DNA from: an uncultured Caryophanales bacterium
GTDB taxonomy: Bacteria; Bacillota_I; Bacilli_A; RFN20; CAG-826
Reading direction: 5' to 3'
Assembly (NCBI GenBank): GCA_946622925.1
Contig: CAMOQM010000067.1
Span: 1 to 5,571, forward strand
DNA: 5,571 bases
Position numbers and translations under genes: made by a program. The notes beneath the pieces were generated by a model. It saw only the letters and a list, made by a program, of their open reading frames with translations, did not search any database and was not told the DNA's origin. Of the stretch, positions 1-5,516 are shown one piece after another (within the stretch, counting starts at the first letter, position 1; every line of letters starts with the position of its first letter).

Positions 1-139
1 TTAAATGTCTTAGCTAAGAAAAGTGGGGATAAATATATCAACATCGAAGGCGGGGGTTGCCGCCGATCAAGCCGCCGATAAAGATTCCTTAGCTAACCGC
101 GCTTATCTAAGAACAATGATTCCTATCTGGCTAAGCTAA
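1..139 (+). pseudogene. Possible frameshifted 3' end of an unidentified gene
   Basis: No intact gene is visible here, but two open stretches join into one coding-like reading. Frame 1 is open from the window edge and reads LNVLAKKSGDKYINIEGG before running into an arginine-rich tail and a TAA at 79-81. Frame 2 from about base 56 reads VAADQAADKDSLANRAYL and ends at TAA 137-139. The switch falls at a run of five G (52-56); removing one G would join them as ...NIEGG-VAADQ.... A 12-bp tandem repeat (59-82) keeps frame 2 open, as coding repeats do. The family is not recognised. It could be a decayed gene end, a sequencing or assembly indel, or chance: the two stretches are short, and the last codons lie in an inverted repeat. 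Confidence 0.25.
59..82. repeat. Two tandem copies of a 12-bp GCCGCCGAT-AA unit
   Basis: Bases 59-70 and 71-82 are the 12-mers GCCGCCGATCAA and GCCGCCGATAAA, differing at one base. In frame 2 they encode AADQ-AADK. The unit is a multiple of three, so copy-number change would preserve a reading frame, which weakly favours this having been coding sequence. Confidence 0.6.
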
Positions 140-142
140 GGA
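86..142. terminator. Imperfect inverted repeat downstream of gdhA, possible bidirectional terminator
   Basis: TCCTTAGCTAACC (86-98) pairs with GGCTAAGCTAAGGA (129-142) over about 13 pairs, with one bulged base and one G-U pair; the outer nine pairs are perfect. The 30-base loop contains another related near-palindrome, CTTATCTAAG (102-111). It starts 13 bases beyond the gdhA stop, where a gdhA terminator is expected, and between convergent reading directions. The flanking U-tracts are poor on both strands (ATCTTTATC leftward, CTTTATT rightward) and the loop is long, so it is not a canonical intrinsic terminator. It could serve as an RNA 3'-end stabiliser or be a protein-binding repeat. Confidence 0.35.
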
Positions 143-154
143 AGGCCGACTTTA

Positions 155-1495
155 TTAAATAACCCCTTGGGCTAGCATCGCCTCCGCGACTTTCTCAAAT
201 CCGGCGATATTGGCCCCCTTGGGTAGATCGTAAGCATCGCCATATTTAGTGGCGGTCGCATAGACCCGGTCGAAAATATTCTCCATAATGTCTTTTAATC
301 TGGCATCAACTTCCTTTTTGCTCCAAGATAGATGTTGGGCGTTTTGGCTCATCTCCAATCCCGAGACGGCCACCCCACCCGCATTGGCGGCTTTGGCTGG
401 CCCAAATAAAACCTTATGTTCGACGAAATAATGGGTCGCTTCCAAAGTCGAAGGCATATTCGCCCCTTCGAAAACCCCAATCACCCCATTTTCGACTAAG
501 GCCTTAGCCCCATCGATATCAAGTTCGTTTTGGGTGGCGCAAGGTAAAGCGATATCGCATTTGACGGTCCAAATCTTCTTACAATCGGGAACATATTGGG
601 CCGCCGGATACTTTTCTAAATACTCTTTAATGCGTCCACGCCTTACTTCTTTTATTTGTTTTACCAAATCTAAATCGATGCCGTTTTCGTCATAGACGTA
701 GCCATTAGAATCCGACATGGCCACAACCTTGCCACCTAATTCGGTCGTCTTTTCGCAAGCGTAAATCGCGACGTTGCCAGAGCCGGAAATAACGACATTT
801 TTTCCTTTAAAGGAATCGCCTTTCATCTTATCTAGGGCCCTAGAAGCGAAATAGCATAATCCATAACCCGTGGCTTCTTTTCTACCTAATGAACCACCAA
901 AAGATAAGGGTTTGCCAGTTAAAGCCCCATCGACCCGATTGGTGATTTTCTTATATTGGCCATAGAGGTAACCAATTTCCCTACCTCCAACCCCAATATC
1001 GCCAGCCGGGACATCGGTGGTGTCGCCAATATGGCGGTAAAGCTCATTCATAAAGGCTTGGCAGAAAGCCATAACCTCACGGTCGGACTTTCCCTTAGGA
1101 TCAAAGTCAGAACCGCCCTTTCCTCCTCCCATTGGTAGACCAGTCAAAGAATTCTTTAATATTTGTTCCAAGCCTAGGAATTTAAGGATGGATTCGTTGA
1201 CGGATGGATGGAAGCGGAGACCGCCTTTATAGGGACCAATCGCCGAATTATATTGGACGCGGTAACCATGGTTAACCTGAACTTCGCCCTTATCGTCGAC
1301 GTAGCTCACCCTGAAGGAGATAATCCTTTCGGGGATGACGAAACGTTCGAAGACCTTTTCTTTGACGTATTCGGGATGTTCCTCGGCGACCGGGCCAAGG
1401 CTATCCAAAATCTCATAGGCGGCCTGTAGGAATTCCTTTTGATAGGGGTAATCCGCGGCCAATTTGTCATATATGGGTTGAAGATGCTTGTTCAT
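155..1495 (-). CDS. gdhA: Glutamate dehydrogenase, hexameric, probably NADP(H)-preferring
   Basis: Cytosolic enzyme interconverting 2-oxoglutarate plus ammonium and L-glutamate, a main route of ammonium assimilation. The 446-residue product has the length of small hexameric (family I) enzymes. The N-terminal substrate domain carries GPYKGGLRFHP (K90), QILKNSLTGLPMGGGKGG (K114 and catalytic K126) and PAGDIGVGGRE (D166), all one residue offset from the numbering known for the Clostridium symbiosum enzyme. The Rossmann domain has GSGNVA (238-243). After the second strand it reads SDSNG (261-265), as in NADP-type enzymes, not the SGPDG form of the clostridial NAD enzyme; hence the inferred NADP(H) preference. 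NAGGVAVSGLE (371-381) closes the active site. The start is fixed by AGAAGG seven bases upstream. It is monocistronic, divergent from the histidine kinase, and shows no truncation. Confidence 0.97.
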   Translation of the reverse strand: MNKHLQPIYDKLAADYPYQKEFLQAAYEILDSLGPVAEEHPEYVKEKVFERFVIPERIISFRVSYVDDKGEVQVNHGYRVQYNSAIGPYKGGLRFHPSVNESILKFLGLEQILKNSLTGLPMGGGKGGSDFDPKGKSDREVMAFCQAFMNELYRHIGDTTDVPAGDIGVGGREIGYLYGQYKKITNRVDGALTGKPLSFGGSLGRKEATGYGLCYFASRALDKMKGDSFKGKNVVISGSGNVAIYACEKTTELGGKVVAMSDSNGYVYDENGIDLDLVKQIKEVRRGRIKEYLEKYPAAQYVPDCKKIWTVKCDIALPCATQNELDIDGAKALVENGVIGVFEGANMPSTLEATHYFVEHKVLFGPAKAANAGGVAVSGLEMSQNAQHLSWSKKEVDARLKDIMENIFDRVYATATKYGDAYDLPKGANIAGFEKVAEAMLAQGVI

Positions 1496-1502
1496 AAGTT
1501 AG

Positions 1503-1508
1503 CCTTCT
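1503..1508 (-). promoter_or_regulatory. Ribosome binding site of gdhA
   Basis: On the minus strand this reads AGAAGG, seven bases before the ATG at 1495-1493. It supports that start. Confidence 0.75.
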
Positions 1509-1517
1509 TTCCGCTAA

Positions 1518-1545
1518 ATTTTAGTCCACGGGTTTCTTTTGATAA
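1518..1545 (-). promoter_or_regulatory. Candidate sigma-A-type promoter of gdhA
   Basis: Minus strand: -35 TTATCA (1545-1540, four of six to TTGACA), 16-base spacer, -10 TAAAAT (1523-1518, five of six to TATAAT). The start of transcription would fall near 1511, leaving a short leader that contains the ribosome binding site. The -35 box lies inside the TTTCTTT inverted repeat (1533-1550), so a protein bound there would affect gdhA transcription. Inferred from consensus only. Confidence 0.45.
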
Positions 1546-1550
1546 AGAAA
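1533..1550. repeat. TTTCTTT inverted repeat in the divergent control region, operator candidate
   Basis: TTTCTTT (1533-1539), TGAT, AAAGAAA (1544-1550) form a perfect 7-bp inverted repeat with a 4-bp centre. A further direct copy of TTTCTTT lies at 1565-1571, 32 bp (about three helical turns) from the first and just upstream of the kinase -10 box. The placement, across the gdhA -35 and the kinase -35 region, suits a shared regulator. The motif is low in complexity, so chance is a real alternative. Confidence 0.35.
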
Positions 1551-1578
1551 TTATTAACGGGTGCTTTCTTTTTCCTAA

Positions 1579-1584
1579 TATAAT
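1579..1584 (+). promoter_or_regulatory. -10 box (TATAAT) of the histidine kinase operon
   Basis: A perfect TATAAT ends 13 bases before the kinase ATG, so transcription would start near 1590-1592 and leave a leader of only about 6-8 bases. No good -35 is present at 16-18 bp; the nearest is TTAACG (1554-1559) with a 19-base spacer. A missing -35 is compatible with activator dependence, possibly through the TTTCTTT copy at 1565-1571. Confidence 0.5.
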
Positions 1585-1597
1585 TTGAGCAGTCTAT

Positions 1598-3004
1598 ATG
1601 GATAAACGCTGCTTAAAACTATCACGGATAACCTGGATTATCGCTTTATCCGTATTCGTCGCGGGGTTATTCATTTCCTTATTCCTAGGTGCTATCCTTC
1701 ACTTCTCGTTGCAGGAGTATAACACCCAATTCGTCCGTATCACCAACGGTATCGCCATCTTTTTCCTTTTCTCTATAGTCTTAGTTGAGATTTTGGCCCA
1801 TTTCTTTAACAAAGACGCTAACTGGAATACCTTCGTCGCCGCCATTGGCTTATTCCTTTTCGTGGGGGCTTCCATGGATACGGTGGCTCAGTTCTTGCCC
1901 CCGGATAATTCGCCAACCCATCCTTATGACTATTTGCTGGCCTTAACTAGCCACCTTGGATTTATCATCACCATCATCGGATTCTTCCGCTTCTTCGAAT
2001 CCGATTACAAAGTCTCGGTCACCAATAAAGAAAGGGTGCCTTTCTATATGGCGGCCTTAGTCTCAGTCAGCGCCTATATCCCGTTATTGCTTATCCATGT
2101 CTCTTATCTTCTTTTGATTCTAGATGCGGGAATGACTTTATATATGCTAATTAAGTGTTTAGTCTATGCCACCCGGAAAAAGACGATCAACGTCACCTTC
2201 GTTTTGGCCATGTCCATAGCTGCGGTCGCCTTTACCGCTTTGGTCATCGACGAATTTGGCCTAAACTTCCCCAACTATTTCTTTGATTTTGGCTTCCTCT
2301 CCATAAGCGGCATCATCGTCGCTATTTTGTATTATGCCGTCTATTTGGTCTTTGTCGTTAAGGCGGTTAATGAGGCTTACCGCAAAGAAGAACTAGAAAG
2401 ACAAACCAAAGAGCTCCAATCCGTGGTCTTAAAAGAACAAATCAAACCCCATTTCGTCTTTAACGCCCTTAATGCGATTAAGTTAGCGTACCAAAGGGAT
2501 AAGCGAAAAGGCGAGGACGCTATCGATTTATTCTCTAAGTATCTTCGTTCCTCCACCGAGGCTGGCTCTGTCTTTTTAATTCCCTTGGAAAAAGAACTAA
2601 GCGTCATTTCTTGGTACGTCGAATTAGAAAACCTTAAGGTCAACAAGCCTTACGAAGTAATCTTCAATATCGATGCCTATGATTTCCAAGTCCCCTATTT
2701 TGGTTTGCAACCCCTAGTGGAAAACGCGATTAGATATGGCCGACTTGCGGAAAAAGAAGACGGACATGTCGAGATTTCTTCCTTTGAAGAAGAAAACTGC
2801 TACAAGATCATCATCTCCGATAATGGAGTGGGTTTTGATCCCTTTAAGATCGACGATTCCTCTTATGGAATTGGCAATACAAGGCAAAGATTTAAATTGC
2901 TATTAAACGCCACCTTCGAAATCGGAAGCAAGCTCGGAGAAGGTTCGACCATAACCATCACCATACCCAAAGGAGGCAAAGCCGATGCAAGCGATAGTCG
3001 TTGA
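1598..3004 (+). CDS. LytS-type sensor histidine kinase with polytopic membrane sensor
   Basis: This 468-residue membrane sensor should autophosphorylate on histidine and pass the phosphate to the adjacent response regulator. About eight hydrophobic helices are seen (roughly 12-34, 48-70, 77-97, 113-133, 148-167, 170-190, 198-217, 232-255) after a short basic N-terminus, putting both ends in the cytoplasm; no large external domain exists. A charged linker helix (256-282) leads to the LytS/YesM-type His_kinase box KPHFVFNAL, with H285 the likely phosphosite. The ATPase domain has LQPLVENAIRYG (N box, 370-381), DNGVGFD (408-414) and GIGNTRQRF (424-432). All key residues are present. The ligand is unknown. 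The ATG at 1598 has no Shine-Dalgarno and sits just after a TATAAT; it is chosen because the N-terminus then precedes helix 1 sensibly. The last 20 bases overlap the regulator gene. TGA is the stop. Confidence 0.93.
   Translation: MDKRCLKLSRITWIIALSVFVAGLFISLFLGAILHFSLQEYNTQFVRITNGIAIFFLFSIVLVEILAHFFNKDANWNTFVAAIGLFLFVGASMDTVAQFLPPDNSPTHPYDYLLALTSHLGFIITIIGFFRFFESDYKVSVTNKERVPFYMAALVSVSAYIPLLLIHVSYLLLILDAGMTLYMLIKCLVYATRKKTINVTFVLAMSIAAVAFTALVIDEFGLNFPNYFFDFGFLSISGIIVAILYYAVYLVFVVKAVNEAYRKEELERQTKELQSVVLKEQIKPHFVFNALNAIKLAYQRDKRKGEDAIDLFSKYLRSSTEAGSVFLIPLEKELSVISWYVELENLKVNKPYEVIFNIDAYDFQVPYFGLQPLVENAIRYGRLAEKEDGHVEISSFEEENCYKIIISDNGVGFDPFKIDDSSYGIGNTRQRFKLLLNATFEIGSKLGEGSTITITIPKGGKADASDSR
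2969..2976 (+). promoter_or_regulatory. Ribosome binding site of the response regulator
   Basis: AAAGGAGG lies inside the 3' end of the kinase gene, eight bases before the regulator ATG at 2985. It is the strongest Shine-Dalgarno in the window and fixes that start. With the 20-bp overlap it implies coupled translation of kinase and regulator. Confidence 0.85.
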
Positions 3005-3758
3005 CGATGAATCTTCCGCCTTACATCTATTTTTAGATGGGGTGGTAACCGATTCAAAACGGGAATATCACTTCTTCAAAGATAACCCCAAAACCATCCT
3101 TAGCTACGTTAGGAATAATGACGTCGATCTAGCTTTCCTTGACGTTAATATGCCAGGGATTAATGGATTGGAACTGGCCAAAGATTTAATTAAGTTTAAT
3201 CCCGCGATGAAAATCGCTTTTATTACTGGCACCAATTTAAAGCGGGAGGACCTTGATCAAAAGTTAGCCCAATCCGTAGTCGCCATCCTCTATAAGCCCT
3301 TAAGCGCGGTAGAATTAGAGAAAGCTTTATCCATCGTCGATAAGGAAGATTTGATATTAGACGTCAAAACGTTTGGAACCTTTGATTGCTTTGTTAATGG
3401 CCATAATGTGCATTTCCCTTCCAATAAATCAAAAGAACTATTAGCCCTACTAATCGTCTATAACGGCAAAAGCCTCACCATGGACCAGGCCATCACCGCC
3501 TTATGGCCAGACCGTGATCTCGATAAAGCCAAAATCCTTTACCGCGATGCCGTGTGGAAACTTAGGGCCACCTTAGAAGAGATTGGCGTCCCCTGTGTAA
3601 TCTTTGAAAGGGCCTTACTAACCTTACGTAAAGAAATGGTCCGTTGCGACTATTACGATTTGCTAGAAGGCAAAAGGAAAATGGGCGAGGAAGACTTCTT
3701 ACCCTCCTATGAATGGTCCCTTCCTTACCAAAACCAGCTCGATTTTATAAATAACTAA
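2985..3758 (+). CDS. Response regulator: receiver plus SARP/OmpR-like winged-helix output
   Basis: A 257-residue cytoplasmic transcription factor, partner of the upstream kinase. The receiver domain (1-~118) has the acidic pair D7/D8, phospho-acceptor D53 in FLDVNMPGINGLELA, switch threonine T81 (AFITGT) and K104 (LYKPL). The second domain (~127-215) starts FGTFDCFVNG and continues with KSKELLALLIVYNGKSLTMDQAITALWPD and a recognition-helix-like KILYRDAVWKLRATLEE, the pattern of SARP-type (Trans_reg_C/BTAD-associated) winged helices. A short tail (~218-257, ending in an EWSLPYQNQL stretch) resembles only the beginning of a BTAD domain. LytS-type kinases usually pair with LytTR or AraC regulators, so this output is atypical. 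The domain assignment is by eye. The DNA target is not known; the control region at 1496-1597 is the obvious candidate for autoregulation. Confidence 0.9.
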   Translation: MQAIVVDDESSALHLFLDGVVTDSKREYHFFKDNPKTILSYVRNNDVDLAFLDVNMPGINGLELAKDLIKFNPAMKIAFITGTNLKREDLDQKLAQSVVAILYKPLSAVELEKALSIVDKEDLILDVKTFGTFDCFVNGHNVHFPSNKSKELLALLIVYNGKSLTMDQAITALWPDRDLDKAKILYRDAVWKLRATLEEIGVPCVIFERALLTLRKEMVRCDYYDLLEGKRKMGEEDFLPSYEWSLPYQNQLDFINN

Positions 3759-3786
3759 TTACAAAAAAGGTTTAAGAAACTACAAT
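3758..3786 (+). promoter_or_regulatory. Candidate promoter of the lipid kinase gene
   Basis: -35 ATTACA (3758-3763, four of six), 17-base spacer, -10 TACAAT (3781-3786, five of six). Transcription would start near 3793, the centre of the 18-bp palindrome. No terminator hairpin is visible after the regulator, so read-through from the signalling operon is also possible. Confidence 0.5.
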
Positions 3787-3801
3787 TAATTTAAATTAAT
3801 T
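3784..3801. repeat. 18-bp perfect AT-only palindrome over the lipid kinase -10/start region
   Basis: AATTAATTTAAATTAATT is its own reverse complement over all 18 bases. It overlaps the -10 box and predicted start point, where a repressor would block transcription, and lies just before the ribosome binding site. The composition is pure A/T, so it may equally be an ordinary AT-rich promoter. Confidence 0.5.
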
Positions 3802-3804
3802 AAC

Positions 3805-3808
3805 GGAG
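3805..3808 (+). promoter_or_regulatory. Ribosome binding site of the lipid kinase gene
   Basis: GGAG, eight bases before the ATG at 3817, supports that start. Confidence 0.75.
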
Positions 3809-3816
3809 TCATCAAT

Positions 3817-4671
3817 ATGAACTATCTAGTCTATAACAAGCTCGCCGATAATAGCCATGGCGAGGAAGGGGCCAAGGCCGCTTCCGAAGAATTAAAAGGC
3901 AAAGGTTACGAAACCGAACTCGTCTCTTCCGTCGATATCGATTTAAAGGAATTCTTAGCTAAAACCAAAAAAGGCGATAAGGTCATCTTGCTTGGTGGAG
4001 ACGGTACCTTAAACTACTTTGTCAACCATATAGATGAAAAACTCCCTCCGGTGGAATTCTTCCTCTTCCCTTCTGGCACCGGCAACGACTTCTATAATGA
4101 CGTAAAAGACGACGAGCTCGTCGATGGCATGGTCCCCCTTAACCAATACATCACCAATCTTCCTAAGGTCGAAGTTAAGGGCAAAACCTATCGTTTCATC
4201 AACGGCATCGGTTATGGAATCGATGGCGAATGCTGCGTCAAGGCCGAGGAAATGAAAGCCGCCGGCGAAAGCGAAATCAACTACGGCTCCATCACCGTTA
4301 AGCTCCTCATGGGCCCTTATAAACCCAGGGTCGCCAAGTGCAAAGTCGATGGAGTGGAAGTCGGCGAATTAAAGAAAGTCTACCTCGCCTCGGCGATGAA
4401 CGGCCGTTATTATGGAGGCGGCATGAATATCGCCCCCGAACAAAAAAGGAATTCTGGATTATTAAGCCTCGTCATGATCCATGGTAAGGGCAAATTAGGA
4501 ACCCTTCTAATGTTCCCTAAGTTATTCAAAGGCACCCACGTCAAGATGAAGAAGAACACCTTCGTTAAGCAAGGCAGACTCATCGAGGTTGAATTCGACC
4601 GTCCCTGCGGCTTACAAATCGATGGCGAAGTCATCCGCGACGTCACTTCCTATAAAGCCTATATCGACTAG
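3817..4671 (+). CDS. Diacylglycerol/lipid kinase family protein (DgkB/YegS-like)
   Basis: A 284-residue soluble or membrane-associated kinase, expected to phosphorylate diacylglycerol (or a related lipid) with ATP to give phosphatidic acid, returning diacylglycerol released by lipoteichoic acid or glycolipid synthesis to phospholipid synthesis. The catalytic domain shows GGDGTLN (60-66), the nucleotide-binding hallmark, then FPSGTGNDF (84-92). The C-terminal beta domain carries NGIGYGIDG (129-137), NGRYYGGGMNIAP (195-207), GLLSLVMI (214-221) and QIDGE (267-271), all in the usual order. The length is normal for the family (about 280-310). There are no membrane segments. The start is set by a GGAG. 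A promoter of its own and a terminator make it a likely single-gene transcript. The exact lipid substrate cannot be decided from sequence, so no symbol is given. Confidence 0.92.
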   Translation: MNYLVYNKLADNSHGEEGAKAASEELKGKGYETELVSSVDIDLKEFLAKTKKGDKVILLGGDGTLNYFVNHIDEKLPPVEFFLFPSGTGNDFYNDVKDDELVDGMVPLNQYITNLPKVEVKGKTYRFINGIGYGIDGECCVKAEEMKAAGESEINYGSITVKLLMGPYKPRVAKCKVDGVEVGELKKVYLASAMNGRYYGGGMNIAPEQKRNSGLLSLVMIHGKGKLGTLLMFPKLFKGTHVKMKKNTFVKQGRLIEVEFDRPCGLQIDGEVIRDVTSYKAYID

Positions 4672-4677
4672 TATTCC

Positions 4678-4704
4678 AGGCCACCTTCGGGTGGTCTTTT
4701 CTTT
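4678..4704 (+). terminator. Rho-independent terminator after the lipid kinase gene
   Basis: AGGCCACC (4678-4685) pairs with GGTGGTCT (4690-4697), eight pairs with one G-U, closing a TTCG tetraloop, followed by a T-rich tail to 4704 (shared with the last stem base). It begins seven bases after the TAG stop. Confidence 0.9.
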
Positions 4705-4709
4705 GACCC

Positions 4710-4720
4710 TATATTAAGAT
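4710..4720 (+). promoter_or_regulatory. Overlapping -10-like boxes directly before the methyltransferase start
   Basis: TATATT (4710-4715) and TAAGAT (4715-4720) overlap by one base. The second ends six bases before the ATG at 4727, so the transcript would begin at or within a base of the start codon. No Shine-Dalgarno lies between. The corresponding -35 region falls within the preceding terminator and does not resemble TTGACA. Confidence 0.4.
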
Positions 4721-4726
4721 TTAGCC

Positions 4727-5476
4727 ATGGCTTACCAAGAAGATAACATAGCAACGATAGAACGCTGGATCGAAGAAGGTTGGAGATGGGGCAAGCCTAT
4801 CGACCATCTTACTTATGTTAAAGCCTTAGAAGGGGATTATAACCTTTTGCTAACACCTACTAAGCCAGTGCCCAAAGCATGGTTAGAAGATATTAAGGAC
4901 AAAAAGGTTTTGGGCTTAGCTTCTGGAGGTGGGCAGCAAATGCCCATATTAACCGCCTTAGGGGCTAAATGCACTTGCTTAGACTATTCCTCCAAACAAC
5001 TAGAAAGCGAAGCCTTGGTGGCCAAACGGGAAGATTATTCCATTAATTTAGTCCAGGCTGATATGTCGAAGCCTTTGCCTTTTGAAGATGAAAGCTTCGA
5101 TATCATCATCCATCCCGTATCCAATTGTTATATCGAAGACGTCCTGCCTTTATGGAAAGAGTGCTTCCGCATCCTAAAAAAGGGTGGGAGATTGCTCTCT
5201 GGGTTAGATATTGGAATCAATTACATCACCGATGAAAAGGAAGAACGGATTATCAATTCATTGCCCTTTAATCCCTTACGTAACCAAGCCCAAATGAAGC
5301 AGCTTGCCGATTCTGATGGAGGGATCCAATTCTCCCATACCTTAGAAGAACAGATCCAAGGCCAATTAAGCGCAGGGTTCATCTTAAAAGAGCTTTATGA
5401 AGACTATAACGAGGAAGGAAGGCTAGCCGAGCTTCATATCCCTTCCTATATCGTCACTTTATCGATTAAGCCCTAA
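4727..5476 (+). CDS. Class I SAM-dependent methyltransferase of unknown substrate
   Basis: A 249-residue cytoplasmic protein. An N-terminal helical lid (1-~57) contains ERWIEEGWRWGKPI and LLTPTKPVPKAWL. The Rossmann-like domain shows the SAM-binding motif VLGLASGGGQQMP (61-73), the ribose-binding acidic residue D86 after strand 2 (CLDYSSKQL), ADMSKPLPFEDESFDII (111-127, D112 near adenine) and HPVSNCYIEDV (129-139), then FRILKKGGRLLSGL (147-160). The C-terminal part has FSHTLEEQIQGQLSAGF (202-218). The glycine-rich GLASGGGQQ form and the TPTKPVP lid match a methyltransferase family I recall from Bacillota genomes, with no assigned substrate. The gene is alone between a terminator and a convergent tRNA, so context gives no clue. 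It lacks a ribosome binding site; the ATG is favoured because family similarity begins within the first ten residues. Confidence 0.88.
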   Translation: MAYQEDNIATIERWIEEGWRWGKPIDHLTYVKALEGDYNLLLTPTKPVPKAWLEDIKDKKVLGLASGGGQQMPILTALGAKCTCLDYSSKQLESEALVAKREDYSINLVQADMSKPLPFEDESFDIIIHPVSNCYIEDVLPLWKECFRILKKGGRLLSGLDIGINYITDEKEERIINSLPFNPLRNQAQMKQLADSDGGIQFSHTLEEQIQGQLSAGFILKELYEDYNEEGRLAELHIPSYIVTLSIKP

Positions 5477-5478
5477 TT

Positions 5479-5505
5479 AAAAACGACCCTGATTGGCCAG
5501 GATCG
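5479..5505 (-). terminator. Rho-independent terminator of the tRNA-Arg gene
   Basis: On the minus strand CGATCCTG, loop GCCAAT, CAGGGTCG form an eight-pair stem with one G-U, followed at once by TTTTT (5483-5479). It begins 11 bases beyond the tRNA CCA end. On the plus strand the same hairpin follows the methyltransferase stop but lacks a U-tract, so any effect there would be weak. Confidence 0.88.
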
Positions 5506-5516
5506 GAGTTAACAAT

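Noticed and set aside
1..44. Minus-strand ATG at 44-42 opening a frame that runs off the left edge
   Set aside because: Only 14 codons are visible, with no ribosome binding site and no -10-like box upstream.
956..1138. 60-codon plus-strand open frame inside gdhA
   Set aside because: It is antisense to well-conserved gdhA motifs, shows no recognisable protein pattern and has no ribosome binding site.
1208..1429. 73-codon plus-strand open frame inside gdhA
   Set aside because: Another antisense shadow of the gdhA N-terminal region; its apparent order is the complement of conserved codons.
1496..1597. Riboswitch or leader RNA in the gdhA/kinase spacer
   Set aside because: The gap is about 100 bp, both predicted leaders are very short, and no terminator or conserved aptamer pattern is seen.
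2377..2646. 89-codon minus-strand open frame inside the kinase gene
   Set aside because: Antisense to the kinase histidine-box region, no promoter or ribosome binding site, low-complexity product.
1598..3004. TGA read as tryptophan (mollicute code 4)
   Set aside because: TGA at 3002-3004 ends the kinase just where the regulator takes over, and tryptophans in all five proteins are TGG.
2863..3057. 64-codon minus-strand open frame across the kinase/regulator overlap
   Set aside because: Opposite to the overlap and the ATPase G2 box; proline/leucine-rich product typical of a shadow frame.
3759..3816. Terminator between the regulator and lipid kinase genes
   Set aside because: The only symmetric element is an AT-only palindrome without GC pairs or a following U-tract, which is more like a promoter or operator.
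4410..4646. 78-codon minus-strand open frame inside the lipid kinase gene
   Set aside because: Complement of conserved C-terminal lipid kinase motifs, no independent signals.
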